A stretch of 64,000 nt of DNA from an uncultured Acidobacteriota bacterium (GCA_902826455.1 CADEEV010000005.1:81490-145489); one strand, 5' to 3'; numbered from the stretch's first letter, positions 25,855-35,099 are shown. Made by a program: numbers and translations. Notes: a model not told the origin generated them from the sequence alone.

Positions 25855-27385
25855 CCGCGAGACCGACCTACTCGTCCTGGGCGGCGGCATCGCCGGGATG
25901 CTGCTGGCCGAGCGCGCGAGCGCCGCCGGGCGCGAGGTCCTGATCCTGGAGCGCGGCCTGCTGCCCGCGCGCGGCGAGGACGCCGGCCAGGCGCGGCCCC
26001 TGCCGTTCAACGCGCCGCCTTCGGCCGGTCGGGCGCGCGGCGACTACTACTTCGCCCCCGTCTACGCCGTGGGGGGCTCCACGAGCCATTTCTTCGGGAA
26101 CCTGCCGCGCCTTCACCCGGCGCATCTCGAGGCGCGCGCCTTCGGCGGCGCCGATCGCCGCTGGCCGCTGCCCTACGCCGAGCTCGAGCCCTACTACCTC
26201 CAGGCGGAGGCCCGCCTGCGCGTGACCGGGGATTCCGAGCGCACGCCGTTCCGGGGACGTTTCGCGTACCCGCTCCCGCCCCACCGCCTGAGCCCGATGG
26301 ACCGGGCGAGCGCCGAGATCTTCGGCGCCGAGCACGTGCTGCCGGTGCCGTGCGCGCGGCCCTCGCGCCCGGTCGACGAGTGTCCAGCGTGCTGCGGCTC
26401 GAACCGCTGCATGCACTGCCCGATCGACTCGAAGATCACCGCCCTCAACACCGTGCATCCCGCCCTCGGCAAGCAAGTCGAGATCGCCACGGGCCTGCTC
26501 GTGCGCGAGATCCGCTGCGAAGGGCGCCGCGCCGTCGAGGTGCGCGCCCTCGACGCCCGGGGCGAGACGCGCCTCTTTCGCGGACGAGAGGTGGTGGTCG
26601 CCTGCAACGGCGTCGACTCGCCGCTGCTGCTCCTCGCCTCGCCCAGCGTGCCCCGGCACTCCGCCCTCGGCCGCTTCTACATGGACCACGCGTCGTTCCG
26701 CGTCGCGGTCCACGGCTCGGGGCTCGACGCGCGCCCGGGCTACGGCGACAGCGCCCAGACTGGAATGGTGACGACGTTCTTCGAGCGCCTGGCCGCCGAT
26801 CTGCCCGTGTCCATGCTCGGAGAAGTGAAGGGCGCCGACCTCGCGATGGACGCCGGCGGCGGCGACCGCGAGAGCGTCTTCTCGCAGGTGCTCCAGGACG
26901 CCGCGGCTTCGAGGCACGCGACGGGGCCGGATTTCCGCGACCGCTTCCGGGAGCTGTGGCGCTCGACGCTCCTGTTCAACTTCATGCTGGAAACGCAGCC
27001 CCTGGCCTCGAACACGCTGACGCTGCGGGAGGTCACGGCGGCGGGTCAGCCGTTGCCGCAGTTCCGCCTCGAGCTTCCGTCGTACCTGCCGGCGGCGGAA
27101 GCCGCGGTCGAGGCGCGCATCCGCGCGCGCCTGCCGAAGGCCGAGGTCCGCGTGATCCGGCGCACCCAGAGCCTCCAGCACTGGCTCGGCGCGACCCGCT
27201 ACGGCCCGACCCCCGAGACCGGCTGCGTCGACCGCGACCTGCGCTACTACGGGGTCGACAACCTGTTCGTGCTGTCGGCGTCCGTCTTCCCGTCGAGCTC
27301 GAGCGCGAACCCGACGTTGACCCTGGCGGCGCTGTCGCTGAGGCTGGGCGACACGCTCTCGGCCACCGGCGTCGCCAGGGCCTGA
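25835..27385 (+). CDS. GMC-type FAD dehydrogenase catalytic subunit with CCX4C iron-sulfur motif
   Basis: 516 residues; ATG at 25835 lies inside the preceding gene. FAD fold LLVLGGGIAGMLLAERAS (12-29) with E39, then a VGGSTSHFFGN loop (79-89), and the C-terminal GMC segment NLFVLSASVFPSSS..NPTLTLAALSLR. Residues 183-195 contain CPACCGSNRCMHC; C186-C187-X4-C192 matches the [3Fe-4S] motif known from bacterial FAD-glucose dehydrogenase alpha subunits. Electrons would pass from an alcohol or sugar via FAD and the cluster to a cytochrome; no beta cytochrome subunit is adjacent. The last 139 bases are antisense to the convergent glycosyltransferase gene. Confidence 0.87.
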   Translation: MASSASSRETDLLVLGGGIAGMLLAERASAAGREVLILERGLLPARGEDAGQARPLPFNAPPSAGRARGDYYFAPVYAVGGSTSHFFGNLPRLHPAHLEARAFGGADRRWPLPYAELEPYYLQAEARLRVTGDSERTPFRGRFAYPLPPHRLSPMDRASAEIFGAEHVLPVPCARPSRPVDECPACCGSNRCMHCPIDSKITALNTVHPALGKQVEIATGLLVREIRCEGRRAVEVRALDARGETRLFRGREVVVACNGVDSPLLLLASPSVPRHSALGRFYMDHASFRVAVHGSGLDARPGYGDSAQTGMVTTFFERLAADLPVSMLGEVKGADLAMDAGGGDRESVFSQVLQDAAASRHATGPDFRDRFRELWRSTLLFNFMLETQPLASNTLTLREVTAAGQPLPQFRLELPSYLPAAEAAVEARIRARLPKAEVRVIRRTQSLQHWLGATRYGPTPETGCVDRDLRYYGVDNLFVLSASVFPSSSSANPTLTLAALSLRLGDTLSATGVARA

Positions 27386-28950
27386 ACGGCCCAGGCCCGC
27401 GCCGCGATCGCGGCCTCCAGCTCGGCGCTGCGCGTGAGCACGAGGGCCACGAGCTCGCGCCCGTCGCCCATCGGGATCCGCACGAGATAGGAGCCGGACG
27501 GCAGCGCGCCAACCACTTCCAGCTGGCGCAGGGCCACCGGGGCCGACGCCTCGAGACGCGCGCCCGCGTCGACGAGCCAGGGATGGCCGATCACGAGGGT
27601 GACGCCGCGCCGCGCGAGGTACGCGAGGGGCGCGATGCGCGTCGGCCAGCCCGAGCCCGGCCGCCGCGGCGCATGGCGGCCGACCCAGGCGTCGGTCAGT
27701 CCGAACATGTCGATGCTCTCGAGGCCCGAGTAGTACGGGATGGCGCCCGCCGGCGCCAGGGCGATCGAGACGCCGGGAACGCTGCCGAGCTCGCGCTCGA
27801 GGGCCTTGCCGACTCCGATCCAGTCCGAGGCCGGGTCGGTGAGGTGGTCCGCGAGTCCCGCGACCGACTGCAGGTCGAGGGGGTCGCCCGTGCCGCGGAA
27901 GTGGCGGGCGTGACCGAACGAGGCCAGCGGCAGGAGCGCCAGCAGCGCCCACTGGGCTGCCGTCATGGGAACGAGCTCCCGCACCGCCGCGACGCTCACC
28001 AGCGCGAGGGCCGGCAGGATCGGCACGAGCAGCCGGAACTCCATGAAGTCGCCGCCCACCGCGACCACGTAGCCCGCCCAGGCCGACACGAGCGCCAGCG
28101 CGAAGCCGAAGCCGGCCGGCCGGCGCCGCAGCAGCGCGGGCATCGCGGCGAGGGTCAGGACGAGGAACGGGCCGAAGCGGTACGCGGAGACGAACGCGTC
28201 CAGGTAGGCGAAGCCCCGTTCCATCGAGCCGGCCACGGGCACCTTCGCGAAGTAGGTGTTGGGCAGGAGGTGGCCGTAGAAGCCGAGCTTCCAGTACACC
28301 CACGGTCCGACGATCGCGACGACGGGCACGACGGCGATGACCAGGCAGCGCAGCGGTTCCCCCGCGCGGCCCCGCCACACCTGGGCGACGACGAACAGCC
28401 AGGCGAGGCCCACGACCAGCACGGAGTCCGGACGGGTCAGGATCGCCACGGCGCTCCACAGGGACAAGGCGAGCAGGCGGCGATCGGACCAGCGCTCGTC
28501 GCCTGCCACGAGGAACAGCAGGCCGGCGAAGAGGGCCGCCTGGAGCGCGGTCTCGAGCCCGCCGGTGGCGAAGGCCGAGAAGGAGTAGTTGGTGGCCAGC
28601 ACGACCGCGACGAGGGCCGCGGCCGACGAGGACTTGAGCAACGAGCGTGCGGTGACGTGGACCAGGGCGAGCGTGACGCCGCTCGCGGCCAGGCCCAGCC
28701 ACTGGCTCGCGGCCTCGGGCGCGAGGCCGAGACGGATCGCGGCGGCAAGCAGCACCGTCCACGAGAAGTTCGTGTATCCCTCGACGCGCTCGCCCACGTT
28801 GAAGACGAGGCCGTGTCCCGCCGCGAGGTTGGCGGCGTAGCGGAACGAGATGAAGGCGTCGTCCATCAGGAACCGGTTGTGCCAGGCGAGGATCAGCCCG
28901 AAGACGAGGATCCCCCCCAGAACGGCGCCGTCACGCTTCGGATGGAACAT
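27247..28950 (-). CDS. GT-C membrane glycosyltransferase, AftB-like
   Basis: 567 residues, about 10-12 membrane helices. The first extracytoplasmic loop has MDDAFISFRYAANLAAGHGL and GERVEGYTNFSWT, the signature of the AftB-like arabinofuranosyl/GT-C group; the DD pair is the probable catalytic site. A soluble C-terminal part includes SIDMFGLTDAWVGRH and GHPWLVDAG. It should transfer a sugar from a polyprenyl-phosphate donor outside the membrane. The final 45 or so residues are antisense to the conserved end of the GMC gene and look unconstrained (DSTNRLSTP). Leaderless promoter shared with 28983-30365. Confidence 0.82.
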   Translation of the reverse strand: MFHPKRDGAVLGGILVFGLILAWHNRFLMDDAFISFRYAANLAAGHGLVFNVGERVEGYTNFSWTVLLAAAIRLGLAPEAASQWLGLAASGVTLALVHVTARSLLKSSSAAALVAVVLATNYSFSAFATGGLETALQAALFAGLLFLVAGDERWSDRRLLALSLWSAVAILTRPDSVLVVGLAWLFVVAQVWRGRAGEPLRCLVIAVVPVVAIVGPWVYWKLGFYGHLLPNTYFAKVPVAGSMERGFAYLDAFVSAYRFGPFLVLTLAAMPALLRRRPAGFGFALALVSAWAGYVVAVGGDFMEFRLLVPILPALALVSVAAVRELVPMTAAQWALLALLPLASFGHARHFRGTGDPLDLQSVAGLADHLTDPASDWIGVGKALERELGSVPGVSIALAPAGAIPYYSGLESIDMFGLTDAWVGRHAPRRPGSGWPTRIAPLAYLARRGVTLVIGHPWLVDAGARLEASAPVALRQLEVVGALPSGSYLVRIPMGDGRELVALVLTRSAELEAAIAARAWAVQALATPVAESVSPSLSDSAARVNVGFALELDGKTDADSTNRLSTP

Positions 28951-28958
28951 TCGACGGA

Positions 28959-28966
28959 ACTATAGT
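28959..28966. promoter_or_regulatory. Perfectly palindromic bidirectional -10 (ACTATAGT)
   Basis: ACTATAGT is its own reverse complement and gives TATAGT on both strands. On the minus strand it is 8 bases before the ATG at 28950; on the plus strand it lies 16 bases before the ATG at 28983. The 32-base intergenic region holds no other -10-like element. Confidence 0.55.
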
Positions 28967-28982
28967 CGACGCGCAATGTAGG

Positions 28983-30365
28983 ATGCGCCCCGCGATGTCT
29001 CGCTCACCCGGATCGGCGCGCGCTCTCTCGGTCTTCGCCTGGCTCTGGGCAGCGGCGACGCTCTTCCACCTCGCGTCCTATCGGCTCTTCGGCGAGAGCG
29101 CGGCCGATCTCGCGCTGGCGGGGGCGGCCGTCCTCACGCTCTTGCGCCCGGCGTCCACCCCACGTTTCGCCTTCCTGCTGGCGGCGCAGCTCGTCGAGCT
29201 CTGGAGCGCAATGCCCTACGTCGCGAACCACTGGCTCTTCACGGGCTTCGTGAGCCTGACGCTCCTCGTCGCGATGGCCCAGCAGGCGCTCTCGAGCCGG
29301 GTGTTGCGCATCGATCGGGACCGGCTCTGGGCCGCCGCTGCGCCGGTCGTGAGGCTCGAGCTCGTGCTGCTCTACTTCCTGGCGTTCTTCCACAAGCTCA
29401 ACCGCGACTACACGAGCCTCGACGCGAGCTGCGCGTCCTACTTCCTGTCGGCGCTCGAGACGCGCTTCACGTGGCTGCCCGAGGGTCCCGCGTTGCGCGC
29501 CGGCTTCGTGCTCGGGTCCCTCGCGGTCGAGCTCGCGATCCCTTTGCTGCTCCTGTCGCGCTCGCGCCGCGAGCTGGGGATCCTCGTGGGGGTGCTCTTC
29601 CACGTGCTCCTGCCGCTCTCGCCGTTCCCGCCCCACGGCGTCTACAACTTCTCGGCGATGCTGTTCGCCTGCTATTTCACCTTCGCTGCCGCGGCGCGGG
29701 TCGAGCGGATCCTCGAGCTGCGGCCGGTCGGCTGGCTGCGCGACGAGTCGCAGCGGCCGGGTCTCGGGGCGGCCGCCTGGCTCGGGGTCTTGTGCGCCGC
29801 CGGGCTGGTGCTCGCCCCGGCCTGGCTCTGGCTCGCGTACGCGGCGACGCTGCTGCTCCTGTTCCTCGCGTCGCGGAGCGGCCTGCGGGAAAGCCCGGAG
29901 CCGGTGCGTCCCGTGGTCGCCGTCGGAGCCGGCGCCTCCTGGATCGGTCCCGCCCTCGTGCTGCTGACGGGCATGAGCCCCTACCTGGGCCTGAAGACCG
30001 AGACCTCGTTCGCGATGTTCAGCAACCTGCGCACCGAGGGCGGCGCCAGCAACCACTGGATCGTCCGCAAGCCCCTCGACCTGTTCGGCCTGCAGGGGGA
30101 CCTCGTGCGCATCGTCGCGGCGCGGGACCGGCTCCTCGCGTCGTACGCCGCGAGCGGACAGCAGCTGACCTGGCTCGAGTTCCGCGACTACGTGCAGTCG
30201 CGGCCGCGCGCCGACGCGAGCTACGTGCGCGGCAGCGAGGCCCCCCGCTCCATCAAGCGCCTCGAGGACGACCCGCGGCTGCTCGAGCCGGTTCCGTACC
30301 TGGTGCGCAAGCTCGTGCGCTTCCGGCCCGTGCGCCTCGCGAGCCCTGTCGAGTGCGTGCACTGA
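28983..30365 (+). CDS. HTTM-like integral membrane protein
   Basis: 460 residues with about 10 membrane segments and a soluble C-terminal tail of about 110 residues (from [10 protein letters not shown]). [43 protein letters not shown] and [16 protein letters not shown] resemble the HTTM (vitamin-K-dependent carboxylase-like) group of bacterial membrane proteins. No bacterial function is established for most of these. ATG at 28983 used; another Met follows four codons on. It shares a palindromic -10 with the divergent glycosyltransferase. Confidence 0.72.
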   Translation: MRPAMSRSPGSARALSVFAWLWAAATLFHLASYRLFGESAADLALAGAAVLTLLRPASTPRFAFLLAAQLVELWSAMPYVANHWLFTGFVSLTLLVAMAQQALSSRVLRIDRDRLWAAAAPVVRLELVLLYFLAFFHKLNRDYTSLDASCASYFLSALETRFTWLPEGPALRAGFVLGSLAVELAIPLLLLSRSRRELGILVGVLFHVLLPLSPFPPHGVYNFSAMLFACYFTFAAAARVERILELRPVGWLRDESQRPGLGAAAWLGVLCAAGLVLAPAWLWLAYAATLLLLFLASRSGLRESPEPVRPVVAVGAGASWIGPALVLLTGMSPYLGLKTETSFAMFSNLRTEGGASNHWIVRKPLDLFGLQGDLVRIVAARDRLLASYAASGQQLTWLEFRDYVQSRPRADASYVRGSEAPRSIKRLEDDPRLLEPVPYLVRKLVRFRPVRLASPVECVH

Positions 30366-30380
30366 CGACGCCGGCGCGTC

Positions 30381-32423
30381 CTACTTGAGGCCGAACTCCC
30401 GGGCCCGCAGGTTCTTGACGCGGTCGCGCAGCTCGGCCGCCTTCTCGAACTCGAGGGCCTTGGCCGATTCGCGCATCAGCTTCTCGAGCTTCTTCACCTC
30501 GCGCTCGATGTCGTCGATCGTCTTGAAGCTGTCGACCACCGGCGCGTCGATCTCGGGCACGGCCATGTAGTCGGCCTCGTACACGCTCGAGAGCAGCTCG
30601 CCGATGTTCTTCCGGATGCTCTCCGGGGTGATGTTGTGCTCCTTGTTGTAGGCCTCCTGGATGACGCGGCGGCGCGAGGTCTCGCCGATCGCGGCCTTCA
30701 TCGAGTCCGTCTCCTTGTCCGCGTACAGGATCGCGGTGCCCGAGAGGTTGCGGGCGGCGCGGCCGATGGTCTGGATCAGTGAGCCGCCGGAGCGCAGGAA
30801 ACCCTCCTTGTCGGCGTCGAGGATCGCGACCAGCGACACCTCGGGCAGGTCGAGGCCCTCGCGCAGCAGGTTGATGCCCACGAGCACGTCGAACTCCCCC
30901 TTGCGCAGGTCCCGCAGGATCTTGACGCGCTCCAGGGTCTCGATGTCGGAGTGCAGGTAGCGCACGCGCACGCCGAGGTCGTGGTAGTACTCGGTCAGGT
31001 CCTCGGCCATGCGCTTCGTCAGGGTCGTGACGAGCACGCGCTCGTCCTTGGCCGCGCGGGCGCGGATCTCGGCCAGCAGGTCGTCGACCTGGCCCTGCAC
31101 CGGACGGATCACGACCGGCGGATCCATGAGGCCCGTGGGCCGGATCACCTGCTCGACCACGACGCCCTTCGACTGCTGGAGCTCGTAGGGTCCGGGCGTC
31201 GCCGACACGTAGATGCGCTGGCCGACGCGCTCCTCGAACTCCTCGAAGTTGAGGGGACGGTTGTCGAGGGCCGAGGGCATGCGGAAGCCGTACTCGACCA
31301 GGGTCGTCTTGCGCTGGCGGTCGCCGTGGTACATGCCGCGCACCTGGGGGATCGACTGGTGGCTCTCGTCCACGACGATCACCGCGTCCTTCGGCAGGTA
31401 GTCGAGGAGCGTCGGCGGCGGCTCCCCCGCCTGGCGCCCGGAGAGGTGGCGCGAGTAGTTCTCGATGCCGTGGCAGTGGCCGGCCTCGCGGAGCATCTCG
31501 AGGTCGAACATCGTGCGCTGGTAGAGCCGCTGCGCCTCGAGGAGCTTGCCGTCCCGCTCGAGCTCGCCCTTGCGCTCGAGCAGCTCCACCTCGATCGTCT
31601 TGATCGCCTCCTCGAGGCGCGGCCGCGGCGTGACGTAGTGGCTCGACGGGTAGATCGCGACCTGGGCGAGCCGGCCGAGGGTGCGCCCGGTCAGGGGATC
31701 GAAGGACGCGATCGACTCCACCTCGTCGCCGAAGAGCTCGATGCGGATGCCGGTCTCCTCGTAGGACGGGATGATCTCGACGACGTCGCCGCGCACCCGG
31801 AACGTGCCCCGCTTGAAGTCCATGTCGTTGCGGTCGTAGCGCGCCTCGACGAGCTTCGCGAGCAGGTCGCGGCGGTCCAGGGTCTCGCCCTGGCGCACGA
31901 ACAGCAGCATCCCGTAGTACGCCTCGGGCGAGCCGAGGCCGTAGATGCACGAGACCGAGGCGATGATGACGACGTCGCGGCGCTCGAAGAGGCTGCGGGT
32001 CGCCGAGAGCCGCAGCCGGTCGATCTCCTCGTTGATCGTCGACTCCTTCTCGATGTACGTGTCGGACTGCGGCACGTAGGCCTCGGGCTGGTAGTAGTCG
32101 TAGTACGAGACGAAGTACTCGACCGCGTTGTTCGGCAGGAACGACTTGAACTCCTGGTAGAGCTGCGCGGCCAGGGTCTTGTTGTGGGCGAGGATCAGCG
32201 CCGGCCGGTTCACCCTCGTGAGGACCTGGGCGATCGTGAACGTCTTGCCGCTGCCGGTGACGCCCAGCAGGACCTGGTGCTTGTCGTGGCGCTCGAGGCC
32301 GGCGACGAGCTCCTCGATGGCCCGGGGCTGGTCGCCCTGGGGCTGGAAGTCGCTCACCAGCTCGAAACGGGCGTCGGCGGGGGCGGGGGCGAGGCGCGGG
32401 GCTTCGGGACGGACAGGGCTCAT
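30381..32423 (-). CDS. uvrB: Excinuclease ABC subunit B
   Basis: 680 residues. Walker [14 protein letters not shown], the beta-hairpin region [24 protein letters not shown]-like VVDESHQS, helicase motifs V/VI ([23 protein letters not shown]) and the C-terminal UVR domain ([20 protein letters not shown]). It verifies DNA damage handed over by UvrA and recruits UvrC. ATG at 32423 selected over an in-frame upstream codon at 32486 because GGAG sits 6 bases before it and homology starts after it. The upstream promoter suggests a short leader containing a mini-ORF. Confidence 0.98.
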   Translation of the reverse strand: MSPVRPEAPRLAPAPADARFELVSDFQPQGDQPRAIEELVAGLERHDKHQVLLGVTGSGKTFTIAQVLTRVNRPALILAHNKTLAAQLYQEFKSFLPNNAVEYFVSYYDYYQPEAYVPQSDTYIEKESTINEEIDRLRLSATRSLFERRDVVIIASVSCIYGLGSPEAYYGMLLFVRQGETLDRRDLLAKLVEARYDRNDMDFKRGTFRVRGDVVEIIPSYEETGIRIELFGDEVESIASFDPLTGRTLGRLAQVAIYPSSHYVTPRPRLEEAIKTIEVELLERKGELERDGKLLEAQRLYQRTMFDLEMLREAGHCHGIENYSRHLSGRQAGEPPPTLLDYLPKDAVIVVDESHQSIPQVRGMYHGDRQRKTTLVEYGFRMPSALDNRPLNFEEFEERVGQRIYVSATPGPYELQQSKGVVVEQVIRPTGLMDPPVVIRPVQGQVDDLLAEIRARAAKDERVLVTTLTKRMAEDLTEYYHDLGVRVRYLHSDIETLERVKILRDLRKGEFDVLVGINLLREGLDLPEVSLVAILDADKEGFLRSGGSLIQTIGRAARNLSGTAILYADKETDSMKAAIGETSRRRVIQEAYNKEHNITPESIRKNIGELLSSVYEADYMAVPEIDAPVVDSFKTIDDIEREVKKLEKLMRESAKALEFEKAAELRDRVKNLRAREFGLK

Positions 32424-32446
32424 GGACGGCTCCTCGAGAAAGCCAT
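32420..32446 (-). other. Eight-codon mini-ORF overlapping the uvrB start (possible leader peptide)
   Basis: ATG at 32446 opens MAFSRSRP and stops at TGA 32422-32420, which overlaps the uvrB ATG as ATGA. A TATCAT box ends 6 bases before this ATG, so it could be translated as a leaderless peptide, with ribosomes re-initiating on uvrB. The GGAG used for uvrB lies within it. Coding is unproven at this length. Confidence 0.3.
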
Positions 32447-32452
32447 CCCGCG

Positions 32453-32458
32453 ATGATA
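32453..32458 (-). promoter_or_regulatory. -10 box (TATCAT) of uvrB
   Basis: Minus-strand TATCAT, 29 bases upstream of the uvrB ATG and 6 bases upstream of the mini-ORF ATG. TTGAGG lies 15 bases further upstream (32479-32474), a short-spaced candidate -35. Confidence 0.45.
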
Positions 32459-32475
32459 CACGGGGGGTCAGCGCC

Positions 32476-32925
32476 TCAAGGTCCACACCGCTTCAGGACG
32501 GCCGCGGTGATCTGGGCCGAGGTCGGGGGCGCCTCGGGCAGGCCCAGGGTGTGGAGCATCTCGTGGATCACGAGGGCCGCCGCCCGGTCGGGATCTCCGG
32601 CCGCCAGCAGGGAAAAGCGCTGCGCGCACGCAAAGATCACACGGCTTCCGGGAGCGGTGGCGAACAGGACCTCGCTGCGGCGGCAGGCGGCCTGGCCCAC
32701 GCCGTCGGCGAAGACCAGGCGGTCGAGCCACTGATCGGCTGCGAGCCCGCCCGTCTCGAGCCCGAAGTCGCCGAGCACCGCACGACAGCCCGGCTCGCCC
32801 AGGCGCGACCGGGCGTCCGCCACCGCCTGGCGGACCGCCTCTCCCGCGCGCCCTTTCACGTGGACGCGCGCGGCCGGGATCATCGTCAACGTCGTGAGCA
32901 CCGCGAGCAGCGCGAGACCGGGCAT
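32476..32925 (-). CDS. Secreted zincin-like metalloprotease-fold protein
   Basis: 149 residues. Signal peptide about 1-19 ([18 protein letters not shown]). The C-terminal half has [11 protein letters not shown], an HExxHxxG zinc-protease signature; Cys residues at about 47, 81, 100 and 147 could form disulfides. Much shorter than most peptidases, so it is either a minimal secreted peptidase or a non-proteolytic zincin. ATG preceded by GGAGGAA. It is transcribed in the same direction as uvrB but uvrB has its own promoter. Confidence 0.78.
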   Translation of the reverse strand: MPGLALLAVLTTLTMIPAARVHVKGRAGEAVRQAVADARSRLGEPGCRAVLGDFGLETGGLAADQWLDRLVFADGVGQAACRRSEVLFATAPGSRVIFACAQRFSLLAAGDPDRAAALVIHEMLHTLGLPEAPPTSAQITAAVLKRCGP

Positions 32926-32994
32926 CGCCGTTCCTCCGACGAGCTCGACGGCGCGCGGGCCTCTCTGGGTCTTGAGAGTTCCCTGCGAGTTGTC

Positions 32995-33006
32995 TCAAAG
33001 CTTTGA
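32995..33006. promoter_or_regulatory. Palindromic operator candidate TCAAAGCTTTGA over the -35
   Basis: Perfect 12-base palindrome overlapping the TTGAAA -35 of the winged-helix regulator. Its position suits repression by a dimer, possibly the regulator itself or a partner. A looser inverted repeat (TTGAGA at 32972-32977 with TCTCAA at 32993-32998) lies just upstream. Confidence 0.45.
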
Positions 33007-33030
33007 AAGCGAGCGAAAAGGCTCTCTAAT
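33003..33030 (+). promoter_or_regulatory. Promoter TTGAAA-N16-TCTAAT for winged-helix regulator
   Basis: -35 TTGAAA (33003-33008), 16-base spacer, -10 TCTAAT (33025-33030); each hexamer differs from consensus at one base. It predicts +1 near 33037, which excludes the ATG at 33029 and supports the ATG at 33053. Confidence 0.6.
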
Positions 33031-33052
33031 GCGTCGTAGCGACCTGGCTCCG

Positions 33053-35086
33053 ATGGCTGAACAGTTCCAGACGGTCTACGAGTTCGCTCCTTTCCGCCTC
33101 GAGCCGGCGCGCCGCCGCCTGCTGCGCGACGCCGAGTCCATTCCCTTGACCCCGAAGGCGTTCGACACCCTCGTGCTGCTGGTCCGCCACCGCGACCGCG
33201 TGGTCGAGAAGGACGAGGCGCTGAAGGCGCTGTGGCCCGACGCCCACGTCGAGGAATCGAGCCTCGCCCAGAACGTCTTCGCGGTGCGCAAGGCCCTGGG
33301 CGACGCTCCCGAAGGCTCCCAATTCGTCTCGACGATCCCGCGGCGCGGCTACCGGTTCATCGCGACCGTCCAGGAGCGGGTCGAGGGCCCGGCCGTGATG
33401 GACCCGTCCGAGGGCCGCCCCGCTCCGGGGCGGCCGTGGTGGATGCTGGCCCTCGCCGTCGCGGCGGTGGCGGCGCTCGCCGTGGTGGCCTACCTCGCCG
33501 GCTCGCGCGCGGCGACGCGCCAGGAACCGAGCTATCAGCGGCTGACCTTCCGCCGCGGCATGGTGCGCTCGGCGCGCTTCGCTCCCGACGGCACGAGCGT
33601 CGTCTACAGCGCGTCGTGGGAAGGGGCCATGCCCCGGGTGTTCCTCGCCCGGCCCGAGAGCCCCGAGTCCCAGAGCCTCGACCTTCCCGACGCCGACGTG
33701 CTCTCGATCTCGCGTCGCGGCGAGCTGGCGCTGCTCCTGGGAGCGCCCCAGCTCGACGTCCCGCTCGGGAAGATGGGGACGCTGGCCCGGGTGCCGATGA
33801 CCGGCGGCACCCCGCGGCCGCTGCTCGAGCAGGTGCAGTGGGCGGACTGGGGCCCGGACGGCGAGAGCCTGGCGGTCGTCCGCAACATCGGAAAGACCAG
33901 CCGGCGCCTCGAGTACCCGATCGGCACCGTGCTGTTCGAGACGGTGCCGGCCGCCTGCATCAGCTCGCCGCGGGTCTCGCCCCGCGGCGACAGCGTCGCC
34001 TTCGTGGCCTGCAAGGAGCCCGACGGCCCGGCGATCATGCTCGCCGAGCGCGGCGCCCCGCTGCGCGTGCTGCTGCGGACCCGCAAGTGGATCGGCGCGC
34101 TGTGCTGGAACGCCGCGGGCACGGAGCTGTGGTACACGAGCGGCGCCACGAGCCTGTTCCCCGAGCTGCGTGCCGTCTCCCTGAACGGCAAGGAGCGCCT
34201 GGTGGCGCGGCTGCCCGGGACGATCGAGGACCTCGCTCCGGACGGCCGGGTCCTGCTCACGCGCGGCACGCAGTTCTGGGGCATCCGCGGCGCGGGGCCC
34301 GGGGAGACCGAGGAGCACGAGCTCACCTGGCTCGAGGGCTCGATCGCCGTGGACCTCTCGGAGGACGGTCGTCGCGTGCTGTTCGGCGAGGCCCTCGAGG
34401 GCGGCGGCGTCAACGGCCGCATCTACCTGCGCGGCACCGACGGCTCGCCGGCCGTGCGGCTCGCCGAGGGCTTCCCCGGCAGCCTCTCGCCCGACGGAAA
34501 GTGGGCGATCGTGAGGCGGCCCGGGCTCGAGAGCTTCACGATCCTGCCCACGGGCCCCGGGGAATCGCGCGAGCTCACGATCGCGGGCGTCACGCCGTAC
34601 AAGGTGCAGTGGTTCCCCGACGGCAAGCGCCTGCTGCTCAGCGCCGACGAGGCGGGCCGTTCCGGACGGCTCTGGGTGCAGGACCTGCAAGGCGGCAGGC
34701 CCCGACCGATCACGCCGGAGCGCACCGGCGTCGGCGTGCTCTCGCCGGACGGCCGCTTCGTGGCCACGATCGGCGACGACGGGCACTTCGTCTACCCCGT
34801 CGACGGCGGCCCGCGGCGAGCGCTGGCCGGGGCCGAGGCGGAGGAATGGCCGACCCAGTGGGGCCTCGACGGCGGCGTGTACCTGGTGAAGGAGGGCTCG
34901 CTGCCCCTGCGCATCGTGCGTGTCGACGCGGCCACCGGCGCACGCCGACTGTGGAGGGAGATCCTGCCCTCGGACCGCGGCGGCCTGGTGCGCATCGCGC
35001 CGATCCTGACGCGCGACTCCCGGGCCTACGTGTACACGTACCAGCGCTACCTCTCCGACCTCTACCTCGTAGGGGGCCTCCGGTGA
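33053..35086 (+). CDS. Winged-helix (OmpR/CadC-type) membrane regulator with TolB/WD40-like propeller
   Basis: 677 residues. N-terminal trans_reg_C DNA-binding domain (about 5-100): FRLEPARRRLLRD, PLTPKAFDTLVLLV, VEKDEALKALWPD, SLAQNVFAVRKALGD, FVSTIPRRGYRF. One membrane helix about 125-145, then a C-terminal beta-propeller of TolB-like repeats (FAPDGTSVVYSA, WGPDGESLAV, VSPRGDSVAF, LSPDGKWAI). No receiver domain, so it works as a one-component membrane-bound regulator with an extracytoplasmic sensor, a layout very common in Acidobacteriota. ATG at 33053 chosen because the upstream promoter starts beyond the ATG at 33029. Confidence 0.9.
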   Translation: MAEQFQTVYEFAPFRLEPARRRLLRDAESIPLTPKAFDTLVLLVRHRDRVVEKDEALKALWPDAHVEESSLAQNVFAVRKALGDAPEGSQFVSTIPRRGYRFIATVQERVEGPAVMDPSEGRPAPGRPWWMLALAVAAVAALAVVAYLAGSRAATRQEPSYQRLTFRRGMVRSARFAPDGTSVVYSASWEGAMPRVFLARPESPESQSLDLPDADVLSISRRGELALLLGAPQLDVPLGKMGTLARVPMTGGTPRPLLEQVQWADWGPDGESLAVVRNIGKTSRRLEYPIGTVLFETVPAACISSPRVSPRGDSVAFVACKEPDGPAIMLAERGAPLRVLLRTRKWIGALCWNAAGTELWYTSGATSLFPELRAVSLNGKERLVARLPGTIEDLAPDGRVLLTRGTQFWGIRGAGPGETEEHELTWLEGSIAVDLSEDGRRVLFGEALEGGGVNGRIYLRGTDGSPAVRLAEGFPGSLSPDGKWAIVRRPGLESFTILPTGPGESRELTIAGVTPYKVQWFPDGKRLLLSADEAGRSGRLWVQDLQGGRPRPITPERTGVGVLSPDGRFVATIGDDGHFVYPVDGGPRRALAGAEAEEWPTQWGLDGGVYLVKEGSLPLRIVRVDAATGARRLWREILPSDRGGLVRIAPILTRDSRAYVYTYQRYLSDLYLVGGLR

Positions 35087-35093
35087 GCTGCGC

Positions 35094-35099
35094 TACAAT
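35094..35099 (+). promoter_or_regulatory. -10 box (TACAAT) of bactofilin-lpxD
   Basis: TACAAT lies 22 bases before the bactofilin ATG, just after the regulator stop, and differs from TATAAT at one base. AGGAGG at 35111-35116 then gives a 4-base spacing to the ATG. Confidence 0.5.

Noticed and set aside
32424-32486. N-terminal extension of UvrB to 32486
   Set aside because: The added 21 residues are not UvrB-like, and a GGAG site plus the promoter position favour 32423.
33029-33052. ATG at 33029 as start of the winged-helix regulator
   Set aside because: It overlaps the near-consensus -10 TCTAAT, so it would not be transcribed; the ATG at 33053 begins the conserved domain.
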